This document shows positions 8,425-17,186 of a stretch of DNA of 64,000 nt, piece by piece. The notes under the pieces are model-generated. The model was not told the origin of the DNA. It was given only the letters and a program-made list of their open reading frames with translations, and made no database searches. Source of the DNA: Enterocloster clostridioformis (lineage in GTDB: Bacteria > Bacillota > Clostridia > Lachnospirales > Lachnospiraceae). The stretch is from the NCBI RefSeq assembly GCF_020297485.1, contig NZ_JAIWZC010000001.1:3534001-3598000 (forward strand), in the 5' to 3' direction. Each line of letters opens with the position of its first letter. Positions within the stretch are counted from its first letter, which is position 1. The translations under genes were made by a program, and so were the position numbers.

Positions 8425-9813
8425 ATGGAACATAAAAGAAGTCAATGGGCCAGCAACATAGGTTTTATTCTGGCCGCCGCAGGAAGTGCTGTGGGATTGG
8501 GAAATATATGGAAATTTCCGGGAAAGGTGGCCGCCGCAGGAGGCGGAGCGTTTTTAATCTGTTATGCCCTGATTGTCCTGCTCGTAGGATTCCCGGTCAT
8601 GCTGGCAGAGCTTTCCATCGGGCGCAGCACCCAGAAAAATGTAGTTGGCGCCTTTCGCCGGCTGAACCCGGGCTGGAGCTTTGCAGGCGGCATCGGCGTC
8701 CTGACTTTGTTTGTAATCATGTCCTACTACAGTGTGGTGGGAGGATGGGTGATGAAATACATTGCGGTGTATCTCACCGGAGCGGATTTCAGCGCCTTTG
8801 GAAATGACAGCAGCAGATTTTCCGCTTATTTTGCAGATTTCATATCACGGCCCGGGGAACCGCTTATATGGGGCGCTGCCTTCCTGTTTCTGTGTATCTA
8901 CGTGGTTGTGCGGGGCGTGTCGGAAGGGATTGAACGGGTCAGTAAATTTTTAATGCCCGGCCTGTTCGTACTGTTAACCGGGATCGTCATCTATGCCATG
9001 ACTCTGGATGGGGCTGCCGAGGGTCTTAAATATATGCTGGCCGTGGACCCCGCAAAATTCAACGGAGGAACCGTGGTGGCCGCCCTGGGCCAGGCCTTCT
9101 TCTCCCTCAGCGTGGGAATGGGCATCATGGTGACCTATGGCTCCTATGTGCCCAGGACAGAGAACCTGGCAAAAAGCGCCGGCTGTATCTGCATTCTGGA
9201 CAGCCTTGTGGCTCTCCTGTCCGGACTTGCCATCGTGCCTGTGGTCTATATCACCGCTGGTCCCGAAGCCATGGGTATGGGAGGCGGTTTTGCCTTCATG
9301 GCTCTTCCTGAGGTGTTCAGCCGGCTGCCCGGCGGCGTGTTCTTCGGGTCTGCCTTCTTCCTTCTGCTGTTCGTGGCAGCCCTGACCAGCGCCATCAGTA
9401 TCCTTGAGAGCTGCATCGCATGGCTTACGGAAGAATTCGGTTTCTCCAGGCTGAAAGCCACCCTGTTTCTTATGATTCCCATGTCATTCTTAAGCGCGGG
9501 CTATTCGCTGTCCCAGGGAGCCATGGACATAAAGCTTCCGTGGTTTGATTTTACCAATGGCGTCCAATACCTTCCCATGAACGCTGTCATGGAAAAATTC
9601 ACCGACAATCTGATGATTCCTCTGGGAGCCCTGTTCTTCTGCCTCTTTGTGGGATGGGTATGGGGAACGGACAATGCCTCAAAAGAAATTGAAGCCTCCG
9701 GCCACAGCATGGCCTGGAAACGCCTATGGGCCTTTCTGTTAAAGTTCCTGGCTCCGGCGGTTATTATGGTCATATTATATTTTACGGTTGGACGCGGACA
9801 GGGCCTGTCCTGA
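8425..9813 (+). CDS. Sodium-dependent transporter, neurotransmitter:sodium symporter family
   Basis: 462-residue SNF/NSS symporter, paralogous to the one at 2345-3697 but on the other strand. It has the first-helix motif GSAVGLGNIWKFPGKVAAAG and about 12 hydrophobic segments. GGAGGAG lies 8 bases before the ATG at 8425; the TTG two codons upstream would be too close. Substrate, probably an amino acid, is not determinable. It stands alone between a divergent ABC operon and the PadR module. Confidence 0.9.
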   Translation: MEHKRSQWASNIGFILAAAGSAVGLGNIWKFPGKVAAAGGGAFLICYALIVLLVGFPVMLAELSIGRSTQKNVVGAFRRLNPGWSFAGGIGVLTLFVIMSYYSVVGGWVMKYIAVYLTGADFSAFGNDSSRFSAYFADFISRPGEPLIWGAAFLFLCIYVVVRGVSEGIERVSKFLMPGLFVLLTGIVIYAMTLDGAAEGLKYMLAVDPAKFNGGTVVAALGQAFFSLSVGMGIMVTYGSYVPRTENLAKSAGCICILDSLVALLSGLAIVPVVYITAGPEAMGMGGGFAFMALPEVFSRLPGGVFFGSAFFLLLFVAALTSAISILESCIAWLTEEFGFSRLKATLFLMIPMSFLSAGYSLSQGAMDIKLPWFDFTNGVQYLPMNAVMEKFTDNLMIPLGALFFCLFVGWVWGTDNASKEIEASGHSMAWKRLWAFLLKFLAPAVIMVILYFTVGRGQGLS

Positions 9814-9823
9814 TAAATCCATT

Positions 9824-9880
9824 CTGTAAATCATGAAGAAACGGTTCCGGTATCCGTTTTTCCGGAACCTGTATTTACAG
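9824..9880 (+). terminator. Nested inverted repeat after the symporter gene
   Basis: An outer pair CTGTAAAT/ATTTACAG encloses an inner pair GGTTCCGG/CCGGAACC with a T-rich loop. It begins 10 bases after the symporter stop, where a terminator is expected, but no long T-run follows it. From here to the PadR promoter (to about 10200) I see no gene. Confidence 0.4.
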
Positions 9881-10217
9881 ATTATGGAGGATTATCCCCC
9901 TGAGAAAGTGGCTGAAATCTGCCACATCCGTCAGGAGGACCTGATACAGGCTGCCATTCCGATATTAAGCATCCTCTTCCAATGCAGCTGATTCCATTCT
10001 TATTTTCAATGATAACTCCATAAATTAGGTTGAGCCGGCAAGAAAGGCCCTCTGCCAATCCCACCGGCTTATTATGTATGGTATCTATATGAAAAGCTCT
10101 GACTGCTTGTTTATGTCTTATAGTATACCGGCTATTTGTGTCATAAGTTTGACTGATTGCTAAATAGTTTCTAAAGAGACTTAAGAAAATATAACAGAAT
10201 CTTTTTAATTTCTTGTG

Positions 10218-10251
10218 TTGACATATAATACTATATGCTGTATAGTATTAT
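10218..10251 (+). promoter_or_regulatory. padR promoter with overlapping perfect 11-bp inverted-repeat operator
   Basis: A near-consensus promoter, TTGACA (10218-10223), 17-base spacer, TATAGT (10241-10246), contains a perfect inverted repeat: ATAATACTATA at 10225-10235, a five-base centre, and its complement at 10241-10251. PadR-family repressors typically bind ATACT/AGTAT dyads overlapping their own promoter, which fits autoregulation of the padR operon. Binding itself is inferred. Confidence 0.75.
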
Positions 10252-10314
10252 CATATTATATAATGTATAATATAATGCAGCTAATAATATTGTTTCTAGA
10301 ACAGAGGGGTGCTT

Positions 10315-10635
10315 ATGATATTTAACACTGGTTCCGCACTTTTAGACGCCATTGTGCTGGCAGTTGTCTCTAAGGACGCGGAAGGGACTTATGGATATAA
10401 AATCACCCAGGATGTCCGGCAGGCCATCGACATTTCAGAATCCACCTTATATCCGGTGCTGAGACGTCTCCAGAAGGAGGACTGCCTGGAAGTGTATGAT
10501 ATGGCCATTGACGGCAGGAACCGCAGATATTACAGGCTGACGGAAAAAGGCAGGGTACAGCTGAATTTGTACCGGGGGGAATGGGTAACTTATTCACAGA
10601 AGATATCCCAGATATTTAAGGAGGCGAAGCTATGA
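10315..10635 (+). CDS. PadR-family transcriptional regulator
   Basis: 106-residue winged-helix repressor. The segment YGYKITQDVRQAIDISESTL followed by YPVLRRLQKEDCLEVY and the wing NRRYYRLTEKG are the PadR N-terminal domain. It starts at the ATG at 10315 behind AGAGGGG. Its stop overlaps the start of the DUF1700 gene by four bases (ATGA), so the two are coupled. In Firmicutes such PadR/DUF1700 pairs control envelope-stress-like membrane modules. Confidence 0.92.
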   Translation: MIFNTGSALLDAIVLAVVSKDAEGTYGYKITQDVRQAIDISESTLYPVLRRLQKEDCLEVYDMAIDGRNRRYYRLTEKGRVQLNLYRGEWVTYSQKISQIFKEAKL

Positions 10636-11441
10636 CCAGGGATGAGTTTATGAAGGAGCTTGCATATCTTCTGCAGGACATCCAGGATGAAGACAAGGAC
10701 GACGCGGTCCAATACTATACAGATTACTTTGAAGAGGCCGGTCCTGATAAGGAAGCAGAGGTCATACAGGAATTGGGAAGCCCTGAGCGGATTGCCGCCA
10801 TGATCCGGGCCGACATAGCCGGACATCTGGAGGAAGGCGGTGAATTCACAGAACAGGGATATCAGGATGAACGGTTCCGGGACCCCGGCTATGCCATGGC
10901 AAAGCGCCTGGACCTGCCGGAAGAGCAGGAGAGCGGCGGTCAGGGAAACTACGGCAGGGGACAGGACTTTGACCGGGAACACGGTTTTAACCAGGAGCAG
11001 AGCTTTAACCATGGACCCGGGGAGACTTATACCGGGGGAAATGGCACTTCCCGAACACCTCCGCCCAGGACCAGCAGGGTGATAAAACTCATATTATGGG
11101 CTGTCCTCATCATTGTGGCCTTTCCCGTGTTCCTGAGCGTTGGCGGCGGACTGCTGGGTCTGGCCGCGGGTATCCTGGGCATTCTGGCAGCCATCCTGGT
11201 GACCCTGGGCGCCACCACCTTTGCAGTGCTCCTGGGAGGAATCGTCATGCTGCCCTATGGTGTGTTCCACATGTTTTCCCATCCCCCGGACGGACTCATG
11301 GCCTCCGGCACAGGATTAATCCTGCTGGGCGCCGGCGCCCTGTGCCTGGCCCTTTCCGTACTGTTTTACGGAAGGTTTGTTCCTTTCGTCATACGAAGTA
11401 TCGTCAATGGGCTTAGCCGCCTGCTTCACCGAGGGAGGTAA
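10632..11441 (+). CDS. DUF1700 (HAAS-type) membrane protein
   Basis: 269 residues. The N-terminal 70 residues form the helical HAAS/DUF1700 domain (MTRDEFMKELAYLL, then YYTDYFEEAGPDKEAEVIQELG). A polar, Gly/Gln-rich, disordered linker follows (about 95-145), and then three or four hydrophobic helices. This family almost always lies next to PadR regulators and is thought to act with them in sensing; mechanism is not established. It is coupled to padR and 5 bases ahead of the DUF4097 gene. Confidence 0.85.
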   Translation: MTRDEFMKELAYLLQDIQDEDKDDAVQYYTDYFEEAGPDKEAEVIQELGSPERIAAMIRADIAGHLEEGGEFTEQGYQDERFRDPGYAMAKRLDLPEEQESGGQGNYGRGQDFDREHGFNQEQSFNHGPGETYTGGNGTSRTPPPRTSRVIKLILWAVLIIVAFPVFLSVGGGLLGLAAGILGILAAILVTLGATTFAVLLGGIVMLPYGVFHMFSHPPDGLMASGTGLILLGAGALCLALSVLFYGRFVPFVIRSIVNGLSRLLHRGR

Positions 11442-11446
11442 TAAAA

Positions 11447-12304
11447 ATGAAGAGATTCGTAAAAATATGCGCTGTCACCGGACTGGTACTCCTTCTTCTT
11501 GGTTTGGGCATCACTGCCGTCTCAGCCGCCATGGGAGGGCGGTATACAAACAGCCTGCCGTCCCGCCTGGCCTCCAGGGTATGGCACAACCACATGCCAT
11601 GGCTGGTCCGCTGGGGCAATGACTGGCAGGATAACCGGGAGCGCCGGGATGACCGGGATAATTGGAACGGCCGGGATGACCCGGATGACACAGACCGCGC
11701 CAGCGGCTCTTCGCAGGTAAGCACGGTGTCCGATCCCTCATACGCACAGGCCAGAAAGCTGGATGTGGATATAGACAAAGGGGTAATCCGCGTTTCCGAA
11801 AAAGAGGGCATTTCCCAAATCCAGGTCAATGTACAGGATACCTATAACCGCACACAATGCTACATGGATGAATCCACCCTGAAGGTTAAGAGGGAATCAG
11901 GACGCAGCCGGGGCAATGAGGCTCCGCGAATCGAGATTCTGATTCCTGCGGGATATGAGCTTGACAAATTATCCCTGGATATGGGCGCCGCGGAGTGCAC
12001 GGTCCTTGGCGTCACTGTCTCCAAACTGGAGATTGACACAGGCGTGGGCGCCATTACATTTTCAGGCACTGTCAACGGGGATGTGGAAATCGAGACAGGG
12101 GTGGGCGATGTGACCCTGAACCTGACCGGTTCCCAGGCCGGGTACAATTACCAGGTGGAGTGCGGCGTTGGCAGCATTAACGTGGGAGCTGAACACTACA
12201 CCATGCTCTCCCACGAAACTCACATCAACAACAAGGCTCCCTACACCATGGAACTGGAATGCGGCGTAGGAAACATTGCTGTGAACTTTGATCAAACCTT
12301 ATAG
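11447..12304 (+). CDS. DUF4097 beta-strand-repeat protein
   Basis: 285 residues with an N-terminal signal/anchor helix (about 5-26), an Asp/Arg-rich linker (about 60-95), and a C-terminal right-handed beta-helix made of short repeats such as KLEIDTGVGAITFSGTVNG and DVEIETGVGDVTLNLTGS. This is the DUF4097/DUF4098 adhesin-like fold found in LiaF/LiaG-type envelope proteins. It is the third gene of the PadR operon and probably exposed outside the membrane. Function not known. Confidence 0.85.
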   Translation: MKRFVKICAVTGLVLLLLGLGITAVSAAMGGRYTNSLPSRLASRVWHNHMPWLVRWGNDWQDNRERRDDRDNWNGRDDPDDTDRASGSSQVSTVSDPSYAQARKLDVDIDKGVIRVSEKEGISQIQVNVQDTYNRTQCYMDESTLKVKRESGRSRGNEAPRIEILIPAGYELDKLSLDMGAAECTVLGVTVSKLEIDTGVGAITFSGTVNGDVEIETGVGDVTLNLTGSQAGYNYQVECGVGSINVGAEHYTMLSHETHINNKAPYTMELECGVGNIAVNFDQTL

Positions 12305-12330
12305 GATTCTACAGAAAAGGAGATAGAAGT

Positions 12331-12516
12331 ATGGATAAGAAATTATACCGTTCAAACATAAATAAAATGCTCTGCGGCGTATGCGGGGGCATAGGAGAAT
12401 ACTTTAACATTGACCCCACCATCGTCCGCCTTATATGGGCTATCTTCGCCTGCTCCGGCCCCGGAATCATAGCATATTTTGTGGCCGCCATCATCATTCC
12501 CCTGGCGCCAAACTAA
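12331..12516 (+). CDS. PspC-domain membrane protein
   Basis: 61-residue protein consisting only of a PspC domain: KKLYRSNINKMLCGVCGGIG and then EYFNIDPTIVRLIWAIFA, followed by one hydrophobic helix. PspC proteins belong to phage-shock and envelope-stress responses. It lies 26 bases after the DUF4097 gene behind AAAGGAGATAG, so the four genes from padR form one unit. The last four bases overlap the end of the convergent kinase pseudogene. Confidence 0.9.
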   Translation: MDKKLYRSNINKMLCGVCGGIGEYFNIDPTIVRLIWAIFACSGPGIIAYFVAAIIIPLAPN

Positions 12517-13090
12517 GGCCGGGAATCCACCTCCTCCGGGAGCCGCAGCCATACGGATGCATAGAACATGCCGGCTTTTTGTTCAAATAATGTCTCTCCT
12601 CCATATCTGTCCGCCATTTCCCGGATGGAGCATTTTACATTCTTCTCACAAAGGCGGGCCTCCGCTGCATTTTTCAGCAGGTTGCCCAATAGGACCGTCA
12701 CCTCCGTATCCGGGACAGGGCACTGTTCCGGGTAGGCTGCCTGGGCTTCAAAGCGGTTTTTGTGCCTTCGGACCTGGGAAGCATAGTAGCAGATCAGGGC
12801 ATTGACCGCCTGGCTGCGGCAGTAGATTTCCCTGATATCAGGCGGCAGCTCTGTCTTATATATCTTAATATACTCAGACAGCCCGGCCTTATCGTCCCTC
12901 CCTATGCAGGACTGGACCACGGCCAGATGCTGGCGCAGGCCGTACGCGCTTTATTCATTTCTTCCATATGGACCGATATGGTTTTATACTGCCTTTTCTG
13001 AGCCATAAGGCTCCGGCACGCATATTTTAACTCCTTCTCCAGATAGGTGATAAGCAGCACCACATACCTGTACCAGATTTTCAGTTTATC
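12513..13090 (-). pseudogene. AgrC-like (GHKL) sensor histidine kinase, frameshifted fragment
   Basis: Two overlapping minus-strand frames join into one kinase: a coiled segment ending SVHMEEMNKAR (to about 12930), then QSCIGRDDKAG and an N-box VTVLLGNLLKNAAEA. One base is missing exactly at the H-box near 12930; restoring it gives KARH-x-LRQHLAVV, the usual phospho-acceptor pattern. The N-terminal membrane sensor is absent. It is therefore both truncated and frameshifted, and not expected to signal. Confidence 0.75.
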
Positions 13091-13216
13091 CCCGTGAATC
13101 CGGTTCCGGCTCCTCCCCCTCGCAATTCTCACGTATATAGCGCAGCAGATATTCTTTTATCTCCTGTCTGCACATGTCTAAATCGTCTATAACGGCAAAT
13201 GCAAAATCGGGCCAAA
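13086..13216 (-). pseudogene. Response-regulator N-terminal remnant (LytTR type)
   Basis: The frame reads FAVIDDLDMCRQEIKEYLLR before a stop at 13086. The acidic pair IDD followed by C-R-x-E-I resembles the first strand and helix of AgrA/LytR receivers. No start codon is found, and the phospho-acceptor Asp and DNA-binding domain are missing. It abuts the kinase fragment, so an internal deletion of a regulator-kinase pair is the simplest reading. Identification rests on about 30 residues. Confidence 0.4.
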
Positions 13217-13567
13217 ATCTGCAAAATGAAGCCACCCCATTGAAAGTATGGCAGAAAAACGTTATGTTTGAACCAGATATAAGAACCCATATAAGAAAGG
13301 GGGAGCACTGCATGGAAATCATCATCTGTGACGGCAACCTGATTCTCCGCCACAGCTATCCTTTAAAGCCTGCCCGCGGGCGGCCCAAGACGGTCCCATC
13401 CCCAGTGAAGCCTTAACCTGTCAAATACGCACTGGAACGGCCGCGGCAGCACTTTGGCCATTTCCGCCAGAAACAGGGCCGGCAGGATGCAAAACTGCAT
13501 ATTGAGTCCCGGATGGGGCAGCCCTTTTGGCACTCCCGCGGTTTGGTCCCCGCCGGCCCGGACCACA
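13217..13567. other. Intergenic stretch with no confident gene
   Basis: A plus-strand ORF of 34 codons at 13312 begins MEIIICDGN behind GGGGGAG, reminiscent of a receiver start, but then turns into low-information Pro/Arg-rich sequence. I regard this as leftover sequence beside the decayed two-component pair. Confidence 0.3.
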
Positions 13568-14407
13568 TCAAAACGTCCTTCTGCAATGCCCGGCCTCCGT
13601 CTTATACATTTTCCTGAAATTAGATGGCGTCATACCCATAACCGACTTAAACACCCTGTTAAAATGCGTGATGTTGGAGAATCCTGTATCCCGGCTGATT
13701 TCCGTGATATTCTTATCCGTTTCCATGAACATCCTCTGGGCGTTCATAACCCTTGTGACGTTCACATACTGGATGATGGTGCTGTTGGTATACCGCTTGA
13801 ATTCCCTGCACAGGTAGCAGGGGCTTACATAGGACATCCGGGCCAGTTGGTCTATGGATATGTCCTCCTGGTAATTCTGATGGATATAGCTGATTACATC
13901 TGTTATACGGTTGCGCTGTTCCGGCTTCACCGGTGTCTGAATTTTTCTTGCAATGGTCAGTAAGGCCATGTTTAACAGGGTATGGATATAGTCCTCATGA
14001 TACGCCTGAGGATCTTCCTGTTCCTTGAGCAGGTCATCCAGCATGCGGTGCACCACCTGTTTTTCCCGATGATCCGGCTTATATACCCCGGTTCCCTGTT
14101 CCAGCGCTTTTAACAGCTGCTTAGAATCCACTTCCTCCCTGGCAAAATACACCAGAAGCCGCTTAAACGGCACATTCTCCTGGCCGTAGGAATGGTGCAT
14201 CACGTAGGGGGAAAATATGAGGAATTCTCCCGGATGGATGCAGTAGAGACGGTCCTGGATAATGTGGTACCGTTCCCCTTCCTCCAGATAATATAATTCA
14301 AAATAATCATGATAATGGGACTTTGACATATTGTCATTGACCCCCTGTATGCGTTCGCTGGCAATGCTCCTTCCCTGGGCCATCATGATTCCAGCCTGGT
14401 CTATCAA
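13568..14407 (-). CDS. AraC-family transcriptional regulator
   Basis: 279 residues. The N-terminal half is a cupin sensor (HYHDYFELYYLEEGERYHII, HPGEFLIFSPYVMHH). The C-terminal half (about 175-275) is the double helix-turn-helix: ISIDQLARMSYVSPCYLCRE and NITEISRDTGFSNITHFNRV. The start is a TTG at 14407 with AAAGGAGG seven bases before it. It is divergent from the GH31 glycosidase and TRAP genes and most likely activates them in response to a sugar. Confidence 0.9.
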   Translation of the reverse strand: MIDQAGIMMAQGRSIASERIQGVNDNMSKSHYHDYFELYYLEEGERYHIIQDRLYCIHPGEFLIFSPYVMHHSYGQENVPFKRLLVYFAREEVDSKQLLKALEQGTGVYKPDHREKQVVHRMLDDLLKEQEDPQAYHEDYIHTLLNMALLTIARKIQTPVKPEQRNRITDVISYIHQNYQEDISIDQLARMSYVSPCYLCREFKRYTNSTIIQYVNVTRVMNAQRMFMETDKNITEISRDTGFSNITHFNRVFKSVMGMTPSNFRKMYKTEAGHCRRTF

Positions 14408-14616
14408 TCTGTTTCCTCCTTTTTGGTATTTATATCCAATTCCCGTATTTTTATATGCATAAAATACACGGAAACATCATAGCGCTTCCAAATTAATACA
14501 GCAAGATATGTTTAATTTCCATCATAACACTGCAAATATTGTCTAGTTTAGGCGGCCTTAATTCTATATGATAATAACATAAAACCGGTTGAAATAAAAC
14601 AAGGAGGCAACAAGTT

Positions 14617-17118
14617 ATGAAGGTTTGTACGAATGCTTACACGGTCACCAAAAAGGATAATTACTTTTCAGTAATGACAGACAGTGTGGAAATCCGCATT
14701 CTTTTTTTGACAGATTCCATCCTGCGTATCAGGGCCGGATTTGACGGCGATTTCGCGGAGGAATCCTACAGCCTTGTGATGACAGCATGGGAAGACCGGA
14801 TGGATGATTTCCTGAAAGGCCGCAGAACGCGGGTGGAAGCGGCAGACGCAGTCCTGTCGGACGGGGACAGGGAGGCAGTAATCGAGGGACGTAATCTGAA
14901 GGTAGTGGTGGAGAAGGACCCGTTTCGCATCTGCGTGTATGACAAAGAGGGAACCCTGCTTCACGCCGATATCGTGGACCTGGCCTATATGGAGGACAGC
15001 AACCACCGCCGGATTCACACCAGCGAGATTTCACCGGAGGACTGTTTCTATGGATTTGGAGAGAAGAGCGGCGACTTCAACAAAGCCCAGAAATTCATGG
15101 GCATGAGCCCCAAAGACGCCATGGGATACAACCCCAGGGAAACCGACTCACTTTACAAGCATATCCCCTTCTACATAAAATTAAACCGCGGCACAAAAAA
15201 GGCAGTGGGGTATTTCTACCACAATACCTACGAGTGCGATTTTGACATGGGCCGTGAGAAGAGCAACTACTGGAAGCCCCACAGCCGTTACCGCACAGAC
15301 GGCGGCGACATCGACCTCTTCCTCATTGCAGGCCCTGCCGTGCGTCAGGTCGTGGAGCGCTATACGGACCTCACAGGCAAATCCGCCATGCTTCCCCGGT
15401 ATGCCCTTGGATACCTGGGTTCCTCCATGTATTATCCGGAACTGGATGAGAACTGCGACGACGCTATTCTGGATTTCATCGACACCACAAAGGAAGAGAA
15501 GATACCGGTTGACGGTTTCCAGCTTTCCTCCGGCTACTGCACCGTGGAGACAGATAAGGGTATCAAGCGCTGCGTCTTTACCTGGAACAAAAAGCGGTTT
15601 AAAGACCCCAGGGAATTCTTTGCCCAGATGGATAAAAGGGGCGTATCCGTATCCCCCAACGTAAAACCGGGCATCCTTCTCATCCATCCCAAGCTGGACG
15701 AAATGAAGGCCAGGGGCATGTTTGTGAAGGCCAGCGACAGCGATGAGCCGGGCATCGGAACCTGGTGGGGCGGAAAAGGCGTGTTCGCGGACTTTACCAA
15801 GCCTTCCACCCGGACTTACTGGAAGGAAATGCTCAGGGAAAATGTCCTGGAATACGGCACCAGTTCTGTGTGGAACGACAACTGCGAATATGACAGCCTG
15901 GTGGACAAGGACTGCCGCTGTGATTTTGAGGGCAAGGGCGGCACCATCGGCCAGCTGAAATCCGTTATGTCCAACATCATGTGCCATATTACGGATGAAG
16001 CCATCCATGAAACCTTCCCCAATACCCGTCCCTACATTGTGTGCCGCTCCGGCCACTGCGGCATACAGCGCTATGCCCAGACCTGGGCAGGGGATAACCT
16101 GACCTGCTGGGATTCCTTAAAATATAACATTGCAACCATCCTGGGCATGAGCCTTTCCGGCGTGGCCAGCCAGGGCTGCGACATCGGCGGCTTCTACGGC
16201 CCCTCACCGGAAGCAGAGCTTATGGTCCGCTGGATTCAAAACGGCATATTCCAGCCCCGTTTCTCCATCCACTCCACCAACACCGACAACACGGTGACTG
16301 AGCCCTGGATGTACGGCCACTGTACGGATTATATCCGGGAGGCTATCGGGCTGCGCTACCAGTTAAGTCCCTACCTCTACTCGCTGATGGAACGGGCCCA
16401 TGAGACAGGACTGCCCATCATGGAACCCATGTGCAGTGCATTCCAGGAGGATGTAAAATGCTACGAGGAGGGCGTGGACTTCATGTTTGGAGATTCCCTG
16501 CTGGTGGCCAATGTGGTTGAAAAGGGCGCCTCCACCAGAAAGGTATACCTGCCTGAGGGCGAGACCTTCTACGATTTTCAAACAAGGACAGCCTATGAGG
16601 GCGGCCGCACCGTCGAACTTCCCGTGGACCTGGGGTCCATCCCCCTGTTCGTGAGAAGCGGAGCCATCATTCCCATGGCGGAAGATAAGCTTGATAACCT
16701 GAAAACCCAACAGGCGCAGCACATACGAATCCTGTGCGCGGCCGACAGGGACGGCCGGTTCGCCCTTTATGAGGACGACGGCATTTCCATGGATTATGAG
16801 CGCGGAGACTATCTGAAAACATCCATAACCATGACGGCCGGAGAACGGACTGTTTTGGATTTTTGCCAGGAAGGCCATTATGAGACAGCCGTAAAGACGC
16901 TGTATCTGGATATGATACACCGTGAGAAAGCGCCTTACTGGGTCAAGGCGGACGGACAGACCATTCCTCATTTCCTCCACAGGAGAAAATTCGAGGAGGC
17001 GGACTGCGGATGGTATTACAGCCAGAGGCTTAAGTCCGTTCAGATTAAATACCCTAATCCTAAGAAGGATTATCAGGTGATTGTATCCTTTGAGCAGTTT
17101 GACCTGATTGGTATGTAA
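14617..17118 (+). CDS. Glycoside hydrolase family 31 (alpha-glucosidase/alpha-xylosidase-like)
   Basis: 833-residue cytoplasmic enzyme without a signal peptide. GH31 features: an N-terminal beta-sandwich, the substrate-loop phrase EDCFYGFGEKSGDFNK, a TIM barrel with nucleophile Asp421 (SSVWNDNCEYD) and acid/base Asp493 (TWAGDN), and C-terminal beta domains with LPEGETFYDFQT. The nucleophile loop has Asn-Cys-Glu instead of the common Met-Asn-Glu. Start at 14617 follows AAGGAGG. It is co-directional with the TRAP genes. The exact glycoside is unknown. Confidence 0.9.
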   Translation: MKVCTNAYTVTKKDNYFSVMTDSVEIRILFLTDSILRIRAGFDGDFAEESYSLVMTAWEDRMDDFLKGRRTRVEAADAVLSDGDREAVIEGRNLKVVVEKDPFRICVYDKEGTLLHADIVDLAYMEDSNHRRIHTSEISPEDCFYGFGEKSGDFNKAQKFMGMSPKDAMGYNPRETDSLYKHIPFYIKLNRGTKKAVGYFYHNTYECDFDMGREKSNYWKPHSRYRTDGGDIDLFLIAGPAVRQVVERYTDLTGKSAMLPRYALGYLGSSMYYPELDENCDDAILDFIDTTKEEKIPVDGFQLSSGYCTVETDKGIKRCVFTWNKKRFKDPREFFAQMDKRGVSVSPNVKPGILLIHPKLDEMKARGMFVKASDSDEPGIGTWWGGKGVFADFTKPSTRTYWKEMLRENVLEYGTSSVWNDNCEYDSLVDKDCRCDFEGKGGTIGQLKSVMSNIMCHITDEAIHETFPNTRPYIVCRSGHCGIQRYAQTWAGDNLTCWDSLKYNIATILGMSLSGVASQGCDIGGFYGPSPEAELMVRWIQNGIFQPRFSIHSTNTDNTVTEPWMYGHCTDYIREAIGLRYQLSPYLYSLMERAHETGLPIMEPMCSAFQEDVKCYEEGVDFMFGDSLLVANVVEKGASTRKVYLPEGETFYDFQTRTAYEGGRTVELPVDLGSIPLFVRSGAIIPMAEDKLDNLKTQQAQHIRILCAADRDGRFALYEDDGISMDYERGDYLKTSITMTAGERTVLDFCQEGHYETAVKTLYLDMIHREKAPYWVKADGQTIPHFLHRRKFEEADCGWYYSQRLKSVQIKYPNPKKDYQVIVSFEQFDLIGM

Positions 17119-17131
17119 AAAGAGAGCATAC

Positions 17132-17160
17132 GCTTCCCCTCCCGCTTACAGAGGGGAAGC
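17132..17160 (+). other. Intercistronic hairpin between GH31 and dctP
   Basis: GCTTCCCCTC and GAGGGGAAGC form a perfect 10-bp stem with a 9-base loop. No T-run follows, so it is more likely an mRNA stabilising or partial-termination element than a full terminator. Confidence 0.5.
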
Positions 17161-17186
17161 CGCTATATAGAAAGGGGATATGGAAA

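Noticed and set aside
13363..13566. Minus-strand ORF of 67 codons before the AraC gene
   Set aside because: Low-information Pro/Leu/Arg sequence without ribosome site or similarity that I can recognise.
15181..16056. Long minus-strand ORF (291 codons) inside the GH31 gene
   Set aside because: It is the antisense shadow of a well-conserved glycosidase with catalytic motifs; composition is unlike a protein and there is no ribosome site.
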